Shown piece after piece: positions 9,145 to 19,827 of a stretch of 64,000 nucleotides of DNA (position 1 is its first letter; each line of letters starts with the position of its first letter). The notes beneath the pieces were generated by a model, which worked only from the letters and a program-made list of their open reading frames with translations, had not been told where the DNA came from and searched no databases. Origin of the DNA: Streptomyces asoensis (GTDB taxonomy: Bacteria; Actinomycetota; Actinomycetes; Streptomycetales; Streptomycetaceae); the NCBI RefSeq assembly GCF_013085465.1, contig NZ_CP049838.1, forward strand, positions 1,054,001-1,118,000. Direction: 5' to 3'. The position numbers and the translations under genes were made by a program.

Positions 9145-10023
9145 ATGAAGTGGTTGGTCTCGCTGGTCGGTGTCGGACTCGTCATGGTGACCCTGCGGGA
9201 CCTTTTCCACACCCTCTGGCACCCCACGCGCCACGGTGGTCTGAGCCGCCTCGTGATGACGGCACTGTGGCGCCTTGCCCGGCGTTTCCGTCCGCCCGGC
9301 CGCGTGGTCGGGCTCGTCGGGCCGCTGGCCATGGTCACGGTCGTGAGCATGTGGGCCGTCACCGTCGTCCTCGGCTGGGCGATCGTCTACTGGCCCCACA
9401 TGCCCGGGGCGTTCACCTTCGCCCCCGGTTCCCAGGCGGCGCAGGAACCGGCGCTACTCGACTCCGTGTATCTGTCGCTCGTCACGGTGGCCACCCTGGG
9501 GCTGGGTGACATCGCACCCGACGAGGGCTGGCTCCGTCTGGTCTCACCGCTCGAAGCCCTCATCGGTTTCGCCCTCCTGACGGCCACCGTCTCCTGGGTG
9601 CTGGAGATCTATCCGGCGCTGACCCGCAGGAGGGTCCTGGCCGTCCGACTGGCTCTGCTGCGCGACGCCGAGCCCACAACGCGGCAGATCGACTGCACCG
9701 CAGGAGCACTGCTGCTGGACAGCCTGGCCACCGACGTCTCACGCGTCCGCATCGACTTCACCCAGTACGCCGAGGCGTACTACTTCCACGACGGGGAGGA
9801 CCACTCGTCGCTGGCGGCCATGGTCGGCTACGCCGCCGTACTCGCCCAGCGCGGGCAGGCGGCGGAACGGCCGGAGGTGCGACTGGCCGGCGCGCTGCTC
9901 GCAGGCGCGTTGAAAGACCTCGCCGCCATCCTCGACCAACGTTTCCTCCATACGGGCGGCCCGCCGACGGAAGTGTTCGCCGCTTACGCCGCCGACCACG
10001 GCCGCGACGGCGCTCAGCCGTGA
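9145..10023 (+). CDS. Two-pore-domain-type potassium channel family membrane protein
   Basis: This 292-residue membrane protein has three hydrophobic segments: residues about 3-20, 53-75 and 130-155. Between the last two lies a pore loop, SLVTVATLGLGDIAPDEGWL. Its selectivity filter reads T117-L-G-L-G-D122 instead of the usual TVGYGD. The C-terminal 130 residues are cytosolic, helical, and contain FTQYAEAYYFHDGEDHSSLA. Ion_trans_2-type channels conduct potassium; whether LGLGD keeps selectivity is unknown. It follows the GH65 gene by 107 bp and is the last intact member of the stress cluster. Confidence 0.8.
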   Translation: MKWLVSLVGVGLVMVTLRDLFHTLWHPTRHGGLSRLVMTALWRLARRFRPPGRVVGLVGPLAMVTVVSMWAVTVVLGWAIVYWPHMPGAFTFAPGSQAAQEPALLDSVYLSLVTVATLGLGDIAPDEGWLRLVSPLEALIGFALLTATVSWVLEIYPALTRRRVLAVRLALLRDAEPTTRQIDCTAGALLLDSLATDVSRVRIDFTQYAEAYYFHDGEDHSSLAAMVGYAAVLAQRGQAAERPEVRLAGALLAGALKDLAAILDQRFLHTGGPPTEVFAAYAADHGRDGAQP

Positions 10024-10097
10024 ACGAGCAAGGGTGGCAATCCGAGAAACGGGGTTCCGTCCTCAAGGGGCGGCCAGTCAAAGGGACGGGAGCGGTT

Positions 10098-11020
10098 ATG
10101 GCACCCAGCACGCAGAGCCGTCCGGGCACACCTCAGCGACGGCCGTGAACCGCCGCGGTGACAGCCAGCGGCCCGCTGCCGAGGCAAGCCGACGCTCGGA
10201 GGCGACTCCCGCGACAGGTCTGTCGTCGGAGGAGGCCGCAAGGCGTCTGACGCGCCATGGGCCCAACGAGATCCCCTCGGAACTGCGGACCCCGGTGTGG
10301 CGGCGGGTGCTGCAGCAACTGCGTGACCCGCTGATCCTCGTCCTGCTCGTGGCGGCCGCCCTGACGGTCGCCACCGGCGATCTCTCCGACGCCTCCGTCA
10401 TCCTGCTCGTGATCACCGTGAACACCGTGGTCGGCGTCGTGCAGGAGGTGCGGGCGGAAGAGGCGGTACTGGCCCTGTCCGCCATGAGCGCCCCGGCCGC
10501 CAGGGTCGTGCGAGACGGTGAGGAACTCTCCGTCCCGGCATCCGAGGTGGTTCCGGGCGACCTGGTCCTGGTGGCCGAGGGGGACATCGTCCCTGCGGAC
10601 GGAGAGGTGCTCGCTGCGACGTTGCTGCCGGCGGACGAGTCGTCGTCGACAGGTGAGTCCGCTCCGGTGGAGAAGGCCCCCAACAGTGGCGGGACGAAGG
10701 GGGTGCTGTCGGCTGGGACGGTCATCGTTCGGGGCCGCGGACGGGTCGTCGTGACCGCCACCGGTGCCGACAGCGCCCTCGGCCGGATCGCCGCGCTCAT
10801 GGGCGCCGCGCCCGGTCTCACCCCGTTGCAGCACCGGTTGGCGAACTTCGGCCGTACTCTCGCGATGGTCACCGTCGCACTGTGCGCGGTCGTGCTCGCC
10901 CTCGCGCTGGTGCGCGGACAGCCCGCGGAGCTGATGATCGTAGCGGCGATCAGTCTTGCCGTCGCTGCCGTTCCGGAGTCCCTCCCGGCCGTGGTGACGC
11001 TCGCTCTCGCTCTACCGTGC
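10098..11020 (+). pseudogene. P-type cation-transport ATPase (CtpF-like), N-terminal part only
   Basis: Seen: an N-terminal actuator region (GLSSEEAARRLTRHGPNEIP), the first two membrane helices, VPGDLVLVAEGDIVPADGEV, the SSTGESAPVEK loop and the fourth membrane helix with the VPESLPAVVTLALAL ion site. The gene then breaks at about 11018, before the phosphorylation motif DKTGTLT. The rest, some 550 residues, is missing. The best start is the ATG at 10098 (GGGAGCGG upstream), but that frame stops at 10148. The ATPase frame is entered only by a shift, so the 5' end is damaged too. Mycobacterial CtpF is a DosR-regulon calcium-type ATPase. Confidence 0.8.
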
Positions 11021-12102
11021 GGGTCTGCGCCGGCATCGGGTGGCACGGCAGGCCCTACACCGAAGAGGTGGTCCTCGCCGACCTCGATCTCAGCGGCGAC
11101 TCCGGCCGCTCCGGCGCCCAGGTGTTCGCGGGTCGTCAAGGACTGCTGTTCCTCTTCCCGCTCGGAGAGCAGGCCGCCTGGCGGCTGCTGGCCACACGGG
11201 CGTCCGCCGGCGGGTCCGGACTGGACTTCGGCCAGCTCGGAACCGCCGTCCCGCATACCGATCTGCAGCGACTTCTGAGCGACGTCGGGCTGGACGCCCG
11301 GATCGAGCGCCTCGCGTGGTCCGCGCGGGTGCCCCTCCAGTGCAGCCTCGCCGCACGATTCCGCCGCGGGCGGCTCTTCCTCGCGGGGGACGCGGCTCAC
11401 AACTGTTCACCGGCCACCGGCCAGGGCATGAACGCCGGCATCCAGGACGCGGTGAATCTCGGCTGGAAGCTCGGCTTTGCGGCGAACTGTTCCGGAGGCG
11501 AGGCCGCGGGCGGGCTCGGTGCCGAAGTGCTGCTCGACTCCTACGACACGGAGCGCCGGCCGGCCACCCACCGACGGCTGATCCTCACGCACACGGTGTT
11601 CTGGGCAGAGGCATCGACCGGCCGGATCCCCTCGTGGCTGCGCGCGGTGGCCGCTCCGCGCGCAGCCCCGGCCGTGCCGATCCTCCTGGACCGGCGACGG
11701 CTGGTCGCCGAAGGCATCCGCTTCATCTCCCAACTGCGGGTGAACTACGGGCACAGCGCCCTGTCGGTGGAGGGAAGACCGCGCCTGCATGGTGCACCTC
11801 GCCCGGGAGACCGCCTACCGGACGCGACCGTCAGCGTCGGGGGGCCTCCACAACGGTTGCACGGGCTGCTCGCCGGTGCGGGCGTGCACGTGCTGCTACA
11901 GCGCGACGCCGCCCCGCCGCCGGACGCGGTGCTCGGTCCCCAAGTCACTGTCCTCCGGCTGAGGAACAGCCCCGGCCGCGGTCTGATCGCGGTCCGCCCG
12001 GACGGGCATGTCGACTTCCGGTGCGGAACCACCGACGCGGCCGGGCTGAGCAACTGGCTCTCACTGATCGGCGCATCGGCATCACCATCAAGCCGACCGT
12101 GA
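11021..12102 (+). pseudogene. FAD-dependent aromatic monooxygenase (PheA/TfdB type), C-terminal part
   Basis: From just after the ATPase break, in a different frame, the sequence reads VRVCAGIGWHGRPYTEEVVL, then FRRGRLFLAGDAAHNCSPAT and GQGMNAGIQDAVNLGWKLGF. This is the second FAD-contact motif and following helix of class A flavin hydroxylases, ending in a thioredoxin-like domain (VRPDGHVDFRCGTTD). The N-terminal GxGxxG half is missing and there is no start codon of its own. A single deletion joining two genes explains the junction. Substrate cannot be assigned. Confidence 0.8.
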
Positions 12103-12302
12103 ACGCCGCGAAAACGTCCGATGCCACGACGTGTCGGACATGGGCCCGATGGGAAAGCCCGCCCTGAAAGGCTCAGTTCAGCGGCGTTCTGCCCCTGAGT
12201 AGCCCCCGAGCCTGAGGTCATGAGGAGCCCGACAACCTGTGACTCTCCCGGTTGCCCGGCCTCCTTCGAGAGCGACGGTGGAAGAAGGTGGCCGAGGCGG
12301 CC

Positions 12303-12665
12303 ATGCGAGCACTCGTCTACCACGGCCCCGGACTGACGTCCTGGGACCCGGTCACGGATCCAGTCGAAGCCCCGCCCGACGTGATCGTACGCGTCGACGC
12401 CATAACCATCTGCGGCGCTCACCTACGCATCCGGCGCGGAACCCTACCCGAGGTCCTCGGAAACCTGATCAACGGAACACAGGCCGACGTCGTACAAGTG
12501 CCCTTCGCCGAAAACTCCTCCACCGGCGGCCCGGTGCCCTGACGCTGGAGGACGCAGTACTGCCCGCCGAGATCCTCCTCACCGCCTACGAAGTCGGAGT
12601 ACGGAACGGACACGTGGGCCCCGACGACACCGTCGTCGTGGTGGGCGCCGGTCCCGTGGGCTGTT
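12303..12665 (+). pseudogene. Zinc-dependent alcohol dehydrogenase, internally deleted and truncated
   Basis: Three pieces of one medium-chain dehydrogenase are recognisable. The N-terminus (MRALVYHGPGLTSWDPVTDP, then VIVRVDAITICGAHLRIRRG) runs to about 12450. After a missing stretch there is NLINGTQADVVQVPF. In another frame follow LEDAVLPAEILLTAYEVGV and VVVVGAGPVG, ending at about 12665. The catalytic His region, the structural zinc loop and most of the cofactor domain are absent. The normal CGTD motif reads CGAH. Zinc alcohol dehydrogenases are frequent in Streptomyces dormancy-type clusters. The gene is dead. Confidence 0.75.
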
Positions 12666-12687
12666 GCTGGGGCTCGCTGGTGTTGAG

Positions 12688-13390
12688 TTATGCAACTGGA
12701 ATGGGACTTGAAGCTGCGGGATGTGTATCGATCCAGGACAACCCCCCTAGGTCGAGTCGTCGGCGTGCACGCGTGACGGCGACGTATGCGAGGCGGGCGT
12801 CAGTGTCGTTGACGGGTTCCGGGATGGGACGGCCCTCGGCGTCGTGCTGGTCGGTGTCCTTGGGAGGTGGGAAGTCGTCGCCGATCCGGACGGTTGCCCA
12901 TTCATGCCCCTTGGCCTTGTGGGCTGTGGACACGGTCACGTCAGCATGGTCCTCGTCGGTGAGTTCGTCGAGTGCGGCCAGGATGGCGTCGGGGCCGTGC
13001 GTATCGACGAGGTCGACGAAGGGCTGGAGGTCGCCTCCTGCCGGATCGTAGGTCACGTAGTCCTGTACTTCGCCCCAGGAGGCGAAGAGGACGAGTTCGG
13101 GGTGGCTGGTGCGGCGTCCTTCCTTGAGGTCGCGAGCTGCGAGCGCCAGCGAGGCGAGCGTGTGCCCGCCGCGAGCCAGGGCGACGCGGCGCCCTTCGGA
13201 GAGGAGGCGCATGACTTCGGCCATGGCGCCGATGTTGGCGCGGCACAGCACTGCATCCGGGTTGGCCACGTCTCCGACCTCGGTAGGGATGGTCTCGCTT
13301 CCGGTCAGGCGGATGGGTGCCTCCGCAAGTTCGAGCCAGCGGTTGGCTTGTTCGGCAAGGAGAGGGCCGAAGCGGAAGGACGCTGTTGGG
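12688..13390 (-). pseudogene. UvrD-like DNA helicase, C-terminal fragment
   Basis: Reading downward from about 13390: FRFGPLLAEQANRWLELAEA, then APIRLTGSETIP, NPDAVLCRANIGAMAEVM, VTVSTAHKAKGHEWATVRIG (helicase motif V region) and DARLAYVAVTRARRRLDLG (motif VI). These belong to the C-terminal helicase lobe of a UvrD/REP superfamily 1 helicase. There is no start codon with a ribosome site and the motor's N-terminal ATP-binding lobe is missing. Its upstream end is joined out of frame to a KAP NTPase gene. The C-terminal end (WIDTHPAASSPIPVA) seems near the natural end. Confidence 0.7.
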
Positions 13391-14225
13391 CGTGCCCGAC
13401 CAACTGCTTGTAGTCATCTTCCTGTTCACACCGGCGTTGTGACAGCAAGAGGGCGATGAAGGCGCCCGCCTCGTCCGTGCTGATGCGCGGCAGCGACAGC
13501 GGGAGTTGAACGATCTTCTCCAGGTAACGGAGCGCGAACTGCTCTCCGCGGCCCGTGGCGTCAAGGCTGACGGCGATGGACTCCCGCACCATCTCCTGAT
13601 CAGCCGCCAGGACGAACGCCACCTTCTTGACGGACAGGAACAGCTTGATGGCCTCCAGAGTGGCCATCACTGCGTCCGGCAGGCACCGGTCGAGATCGTC
13701 CACCAGAACAACCAGACGCTTTAGGGGCGCCAAGTCCTGGAGCAGCTTGGCGAACTCACTGCGGAATCCCGCCAGGCTCTTGGCGTCCTCCCTAGACCGG
13801 GGCGTGAACGCTTTGACGAGCTCTTCGGTTTGTGCCACCAGTCGGCCGCGGGCCACGCTGGCCGCGACACGTGACCAACTGATGCGCTCCAGCAATCCTT
13901 TGACGGAATCCCCGAGGTCTTCGTCCGGGTAGGCGGTCAGCAGATCCTGCAGGACCTCACCGATGACAGCGCCGCGCACGTCGAACTGGTCGTCGAACTC
14001 CCACGGATCGAGCCGGATCACGCGGTACCCGGATTCCTGGTCCAGCGCTTCATGCAGGAGGCCGAGGACGGTGGATTTCCCCCCGCCCCAGGGAGCGTTG
14101 ATTCCGATGGTCACGGGGTCCAAAGACGGCGAATGCAGGGCAGCCACAACGGTGTCGACGATCGAGGTGAATCCCAGAAGATCAACGGTCGTCGGATTGT
14201 CGTCCCACAGCTGCAATTCGCTCAT
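13391..14225 (-). pseudogene. KAP-family P-loop NTPase, 3' end lost
   Basis: The protein starts MSELQLWDDNPTTVDLLGF. A Walker A motif, GINAPWGGGKSTVLGLL, lies at about residues 42-58 and a Walker B, LKRLVVLVDDLDRCLPDAV, at about 163-181. LFLSVKKVAFVLAADQEMV follows, all typical of KAP (PifA-like) NTPases. After EDDYKQLVGHAQQ, at about 13390, the homology ends and the frame runs 30 residues into helicase DNA before stopping. The usual C-terminal half is missing. KAP NTPases often occur in mobile or defence contexts. The N-terminal half could still be expressed, but function is unlikely. Confidence 0.7.
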
Positions 14226-14871
14226 CAGGTGCCCCCCGGCAGGCCGATCCGCGCGCTCACCGCTTCACCTCGCCGCCGGTCGGGTCTCAGCGACCCTCTC
14301 AGGAGGCAACGCAGCGCTACCCCGGTAGCCGCCGAGGTGATCGAGTACATGCAAAAGAATTCGGTGCCAGCATCACCGCCGCCTTCTGCAACAAAGCCAT
14401 GCGTATCACAGCACTGCCGTGACCTCAGGATGCGACACACCACCCGGCGTGCCGACGTTGTGATCAGCCCTGACGACGCCGCCCCACCCAGCCGGCCAGA
14501 CGACGTGCGCCTGGCCGCGCCCGAACAGCCCCGCACCGGCGCCCCCGGGTACGAAGCGCTCGTGTCGGCGCACCCAGCGAGGCCGACCTTGGCCGCGGCC
14601 ACCTATTCCGCTTACATCGACGACGAAGTCTCTACGCGGCGCAACTCGGCAGGTTTTGTGACCAGAACCTGCCGCTTGGCGCCTCTGCGGCCTCCAACAT
14701 CGCCGAGGGGACACATACACACCACTTCAGCGCGATAAGCCGTCCACCGAGAGCAGCAGATCAGAGTCGGTGGCGCACACGGAGAGACTCGGCGCCGATC
14801 AGACCGAGCCGCCATCGCCAGTGCCAACTATCCCTCTTTTGTGCCAACTAAAAATCCTCGTCACAAGCAGG
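14226..14871. other. Gap without a recognisable gene
   Basis: About 650 bp between the KAP remnant and the acyl-CoA dehydrogenase. Open frames exist on both strands but none matches a known family or has a convincing ribosome site. The short direct repeat GTGCCAACTA occurs twice, near 14820 and 14841. Given the debris to its left, this is probably degraded DNA. Confidence 0.4.
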
Positions 14872-16050
14872 CTAACGCCGTACCCGTGGCATCCCCAGGC
14901 CGATCCACGAGATGATCTCCCGCTGGATCTCGTTGTTGCCGCCGCCGAAGGTGAAGATCACGGCGGAACGGTAGCCGCGTTCGAGTTCGCCATGCAGGAC
15001 GGCGCCCGCCGAGCCCTCCTGGAGTGCGGCGGGGGCGGCGACGACCTCCATCAGCCAGGCGTAGGCGTCCCGGCGGGCCTCCGAGCCGTAGACCTTGACG
15101 GCGGAGGCGTCCTGTGGGGTGAGGGTGCCGTTCTGGAGGGCGCCGACCATCTGCCAGTTGAGGAGCTTGAGCGCGTCGAGCTTCACATGGGTCTGGGCGA
15201 GCCGTCGGCGCACCCAGGGCAGGTCGACCACCCGGCGGCCGTCGGCGAGTTTGGTCTCCGTCGCCCAGCGCTGCACGTCGTGCAGGGCGCGGATGGCCAT
15301 CGTGCCGTGCGCGGCGAGGGTCACCCGCTCGTGGTTGAGCTGGTTGGTGATCAGCCGCCAGCCCTGGTTCTCGGCGCCGACGCGCCGGGAGACGGGGACG
15401 CGCACGTTCTCGTAGTAGCTGGCGGTGGTGTCGTGGGAGGCGAGGGTGCGGATGACCGTGCAGGAGTATCCGGGGTCATCGGTCGGCACGAGGAGCATGG
15501 TGATGCCCTTGTGCGGCGGGGCCTCGGGGTCGGTGCGCACCGCGAGCCACACCCAGTCGGCGGTGTCGCCGTTGGTCGTCCAGATCTTCTGCCCGTTGAC
15601 GACGTACGTGTCGCCGTCGCGCACCGCGCGCGTCTTGAGCGCGGCGAGGTCGGTGCCCGCGTCGGGTTCGCTGTAGCCGATCGCGAAGTCGATCTCACCG
15701 GCGAGGATCTTCGGCAGGAAGTACGCCTTCTGCTCGTCGGTGCCGTACCGCATGATCGTCGGCCCGACCGTGTTCAGGGCCATCAGCGGCAGCGGCACGC
15801 CGGCCTGGGCGGCCTCGTCGAAGAAGACGAACTGCTCGATCGGGGTGAGGCCGCGGCCGCCGTACTCCTCGGGCCAGCCGACGCCGAGCCAGCCGTCCGC
15901 GCCGAGCCGACGGATCGTCTTGCGGTAGAAGCGTTTCGCGGCGACCGGGTCGATGTGCCGGGCGTAGGCGTTGTGCGGCACCAACTCGGCGAAGTAGGCG
16001 CGCAGTTCGGTGCGCAGCCGCAGTTGCTCGGGCGTGTGGTCGAGGTGCAC
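14872..16050 (-). CDS. Acyl-CoA dehydrogenase family protein
   Basis: This 392-residue flavoprotein catalyses alpha,beta-dehydrogenation of an acyl-CoA. Seen: an N-terminal helical domain (LDHTPEQLRLRTELRAYF), then GWLGVGWPEEYGGRGLTPIE, the flavin-contact GEIDFAIGYSEPDAGTDLAA, the middle beta domain (NGQKIWTTNGDTADWVWLA) and a C-terminal helical domain ending GGGNNEIQREIISWIGLG. The start is the GTG at 16050 behind AGGAGG; the longer open frame upstream is antisense noise. A KstR-like operator lies 45 bp upstream. The sequence resembles actinobacterial FadE proteins, but the substrate is not deducible. Confidence 0.9.
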   Translation of the reverse strand: MHLDHTPEQLRLRTELRAYFAELVPHNAYARHIDPVAAKRFYRKTIRRLGADGWLGVGWPEEYGGRGLTPIEQFVFFDEAAQAGVPLPLMALNTVGPTIMRYGTDEQKAYFLPKILAGEIDFAIGYSEPDAGTDLAALKTRAVRDGDTYVVNGQKIWTTNGDTADWVWLAVRTDPEAPPHKGITMLLVPTDDPGYSCTVIRTLASHDTTASYYENVRVPVSRRVGAENQGWRLITNQLNHERVTLAAHGTMAIRALHDVQRWATETKLADGRRVVDLPWVRRRLAQTHVKLDALKLLNWQMVGALQNGTLTPQDASAVKVYGSEARRDAYAWLMEVVAAPAALQEGSAGAVLHGELERGYRSAVIFTFGGGNNEIQREIISWIGLGMPRVRR

Positions 16051-16094
16051 GGCGCCTCCTGGCTCCCCAAGGCCGGTCCTGACGGCGCACACGG

Positions 16095-16108
16095 TAGAAC
16101 GTGTTTCA
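16095..16108. promoter_or_regulatory. KstR-like operator upstream of the acyl-CoA dehydrogenase
   Basis: TAGAACGTGTTTCA fits the 14-base actinobacterial KstR consensus TnnAACnnGTTnnA at every defined position. It lies 45 bp from the acyl-CoA dehydrogenase start, where a repressor would block the promoter. KstR-type TetR repressors control sterol or lipid catabolism genes. No such regulator gene is in the window, so it would act in trans. Confidence 0.6.
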
Positions 16109-16160
16109 GAAATTGGGAATGGCGGGGGCTCTTTTCCCTCAGGTCCCGGGCGCCCTGGTG

Positions 16161-16553
16161 TCAGGCCAGCGTCCCGATGAACTCCGTGCAGGCCTTGGCG
16201 CAGGCACGGCAGGCGGCGGCGCCGTCCTCGGCTCCCGGGTGCTTGTCGAAGACGTGGGCGGTCTCCAGGCACACGGTCCGACACCACTCCAGCTGGGCGC
16301 GGATGCCGGCCTCGTCCAGGCGGTTGTCCTCGGACAGCACGCGACAGGTCGCGTCGCACACCTCCGCGCACATGATGCCCTTGCGGCGCAGCAGCGCCTG
16401 ATCGTCGGTCCCGTCCGGATCCACGAGGCTCGCGCGCAGCGCACTGGCCCGCGCGCACTCGGTGCACGCCTGGGCGCAGGCGAAGCGGTCCTCCAGGAAT
16501 CGGAAGAGCTCCTGTTGCGATGTCTGGTACGTCTGAGATGTCGTCGAAGTCAC
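16161..16553 (-). CDS. Four-helix-bundle copper-binding (Csp-like, DUF326) protein
   Basis: This 130-residue cytosolic protein has 11 cysteines, in the groups FACAQACTEC, MCAEVCDATC, WCRTVC and ACRACAKAC. They sit mostly on helix faces with CxxxC spacing, as in bacterial copper-storage proteins. Those proteins are four-helix bundles that pack Cu(I) ions inside the bundle. There is no signal peptide, as in the cytosolic Csp3 group. The GTG start at 16553 precedes TSTTSQTYQTSQQELFRF. The gene is shorter in Cys than the best copper-storage members, so ferredoxin-like annotation in databases is common and probably misleading. Confidence 0.8.
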   Translation of the reverse strand: MTSTTSQTYQTSQQELFRFLEDRFACAQACTECARASALRASLVDPDGTDDQALLRRKGIMCAEVCDATCRVLSEDNRLDEAGIRAQLEWCRTVCLETAHVFDKHPGAEDGAAACRACAKACTEFIGTLA

Positions 16554-16699
16554 CCCGGACGGGTAGCCGGGCAGCGCGGCACGAAACCCGTGGAACGGGC
16601 CGGAGGCGGCGCCGATCGCCGCGCGCGAGCTGCCGTCGACGGAGGGTCACGAGCCCGGTGTGGCGGGTTCATGCCCTCTTTGGTGGGTATTCGCCTGAT

Positions 16700-17065
16700 A
16701 TGACTACCGCAAGCGTTCAGCTGGCCGCCGCGAGCGGCCTGCTCAGCCTCGTGCTGTTCGTGGTCGCGCTGGCCGTCCTGGCCGTGCTGGGCGGCAGCTT
16801 CTGGCTGGGCACGCGTGTGAAGTCGCGCGAGCCGGCCCGGCCGCGCCCCGAGGAACAGCCGCACCTCCCGCCGGGCGGCGCGGTCCACGAGGTCCGGGAG
16901 AACCGGGAACCCGACGAGGTGCCTCGGACGCCGAAGGGCGGCCGTCCCCTCACGCCGTACGAACTGACCAACATGCAGACCCGGTCGAGCGGGGACAAGA
17001 CACGGCCGCGCTGGAGCCGCGGCAGCAGTGGCTCGTTCGGCGGGGGCGGCATCGGATCCCACTGA
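16700..17065 (+). CDS. DUF6479 membrane-anchored small protein
   Basis: This 121-residue protein has one transmembrane helix at residues about 5-33 (LAAASGLLSLVLFVVALAVL). A positively charged stop (RVKSRE) and a Pro-rich cytosolic part follow. The C-terminal motif RPLTPYELTNMQTR precedes a Ser/Gly tail. This matches the actinobacterial family DUF6479, whose role is unknown. It is divergent from the Csp-like gene and convergent with the UvrA-like gene, with a strong hairpin between the latter two. Confidence 0.75.
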   Translation: MTTASVQLAAASGLLSLVLFVVALAVLAVLGGSFWLGTRVKSREPARPRPEEQPHLPPGGAVHEVRENREPDEVPRTPKGGRPLTPYELTNMQTRSSGDKTRPRWSRGSSGSFGGGGIGSH

Positions 17066-17132
17066 CCCGGACCGGCGCGGCGAGCGAAGGGCGACCGCGG
17101 CCGGTCGGCAGCAGGCCGCACGGGAGGAGTCG

Positions 17133-17172
17133 AGCGGGGCGGGCCGTCACGGTCGTGACGGCCCGCCCCGCT
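17133..17172. terminator. Bidirectional hairpin between convergent genes
   Basis: An 18-bp perfect stem (17133-17150 with 17155-17172) encloses a four-base GGTC loop. It lies between the ends of the DUF6479 gene (17065) and the UvrA-like gene (17216). It is very GC-rich and lacks a T run, which is usual for Streptomyces. Confidence 0.8.
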
Positions 17173-17215
17173 GCACCCCTGACGGCCCGTCCCACCGCGC
17201 CCCCGGGTGCCTCGG

Positions 17216-19600
<2,385 letters not shown>

Positions 19601-19827
19601 CGTCTCTCCATCTGCTGTCCGGGACCGCCTTCGCGGGCTGGGCGTCGCCTGGCTCGATCTGACCGACGCAACGCTAGCTCCGACCCGATGGCCGGCGCTT
19701 CTCGAATACTGATCGGTTCGGTCGCGTTCAGGTTCGGACAGGGGGCGGACAGTAAGCGACAACGCGGGGCGCGGGCGGGCCGGAGGCGCTGAGATGGCCT
19801 GATTCGTCGTGCGGGATGAGGTGGAAG

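Noticed and set aside
1..12665. Search for mycobacterial DosR-box palindromes upstream of the dormancy-type genes
   Set aside because: Isolated GGGAC strings occur (for example near 5652 and 10081), but none forms the full inverted repeat, so I do not report boxes.
16051..16650. N-terminal extension of the acyl-CoA dehydrogenase frame to 592 residues
   Set aside because: Family homology and AGGAGG place the start at 16050; the extension overlaps the copper-storage-type gene in another frame.
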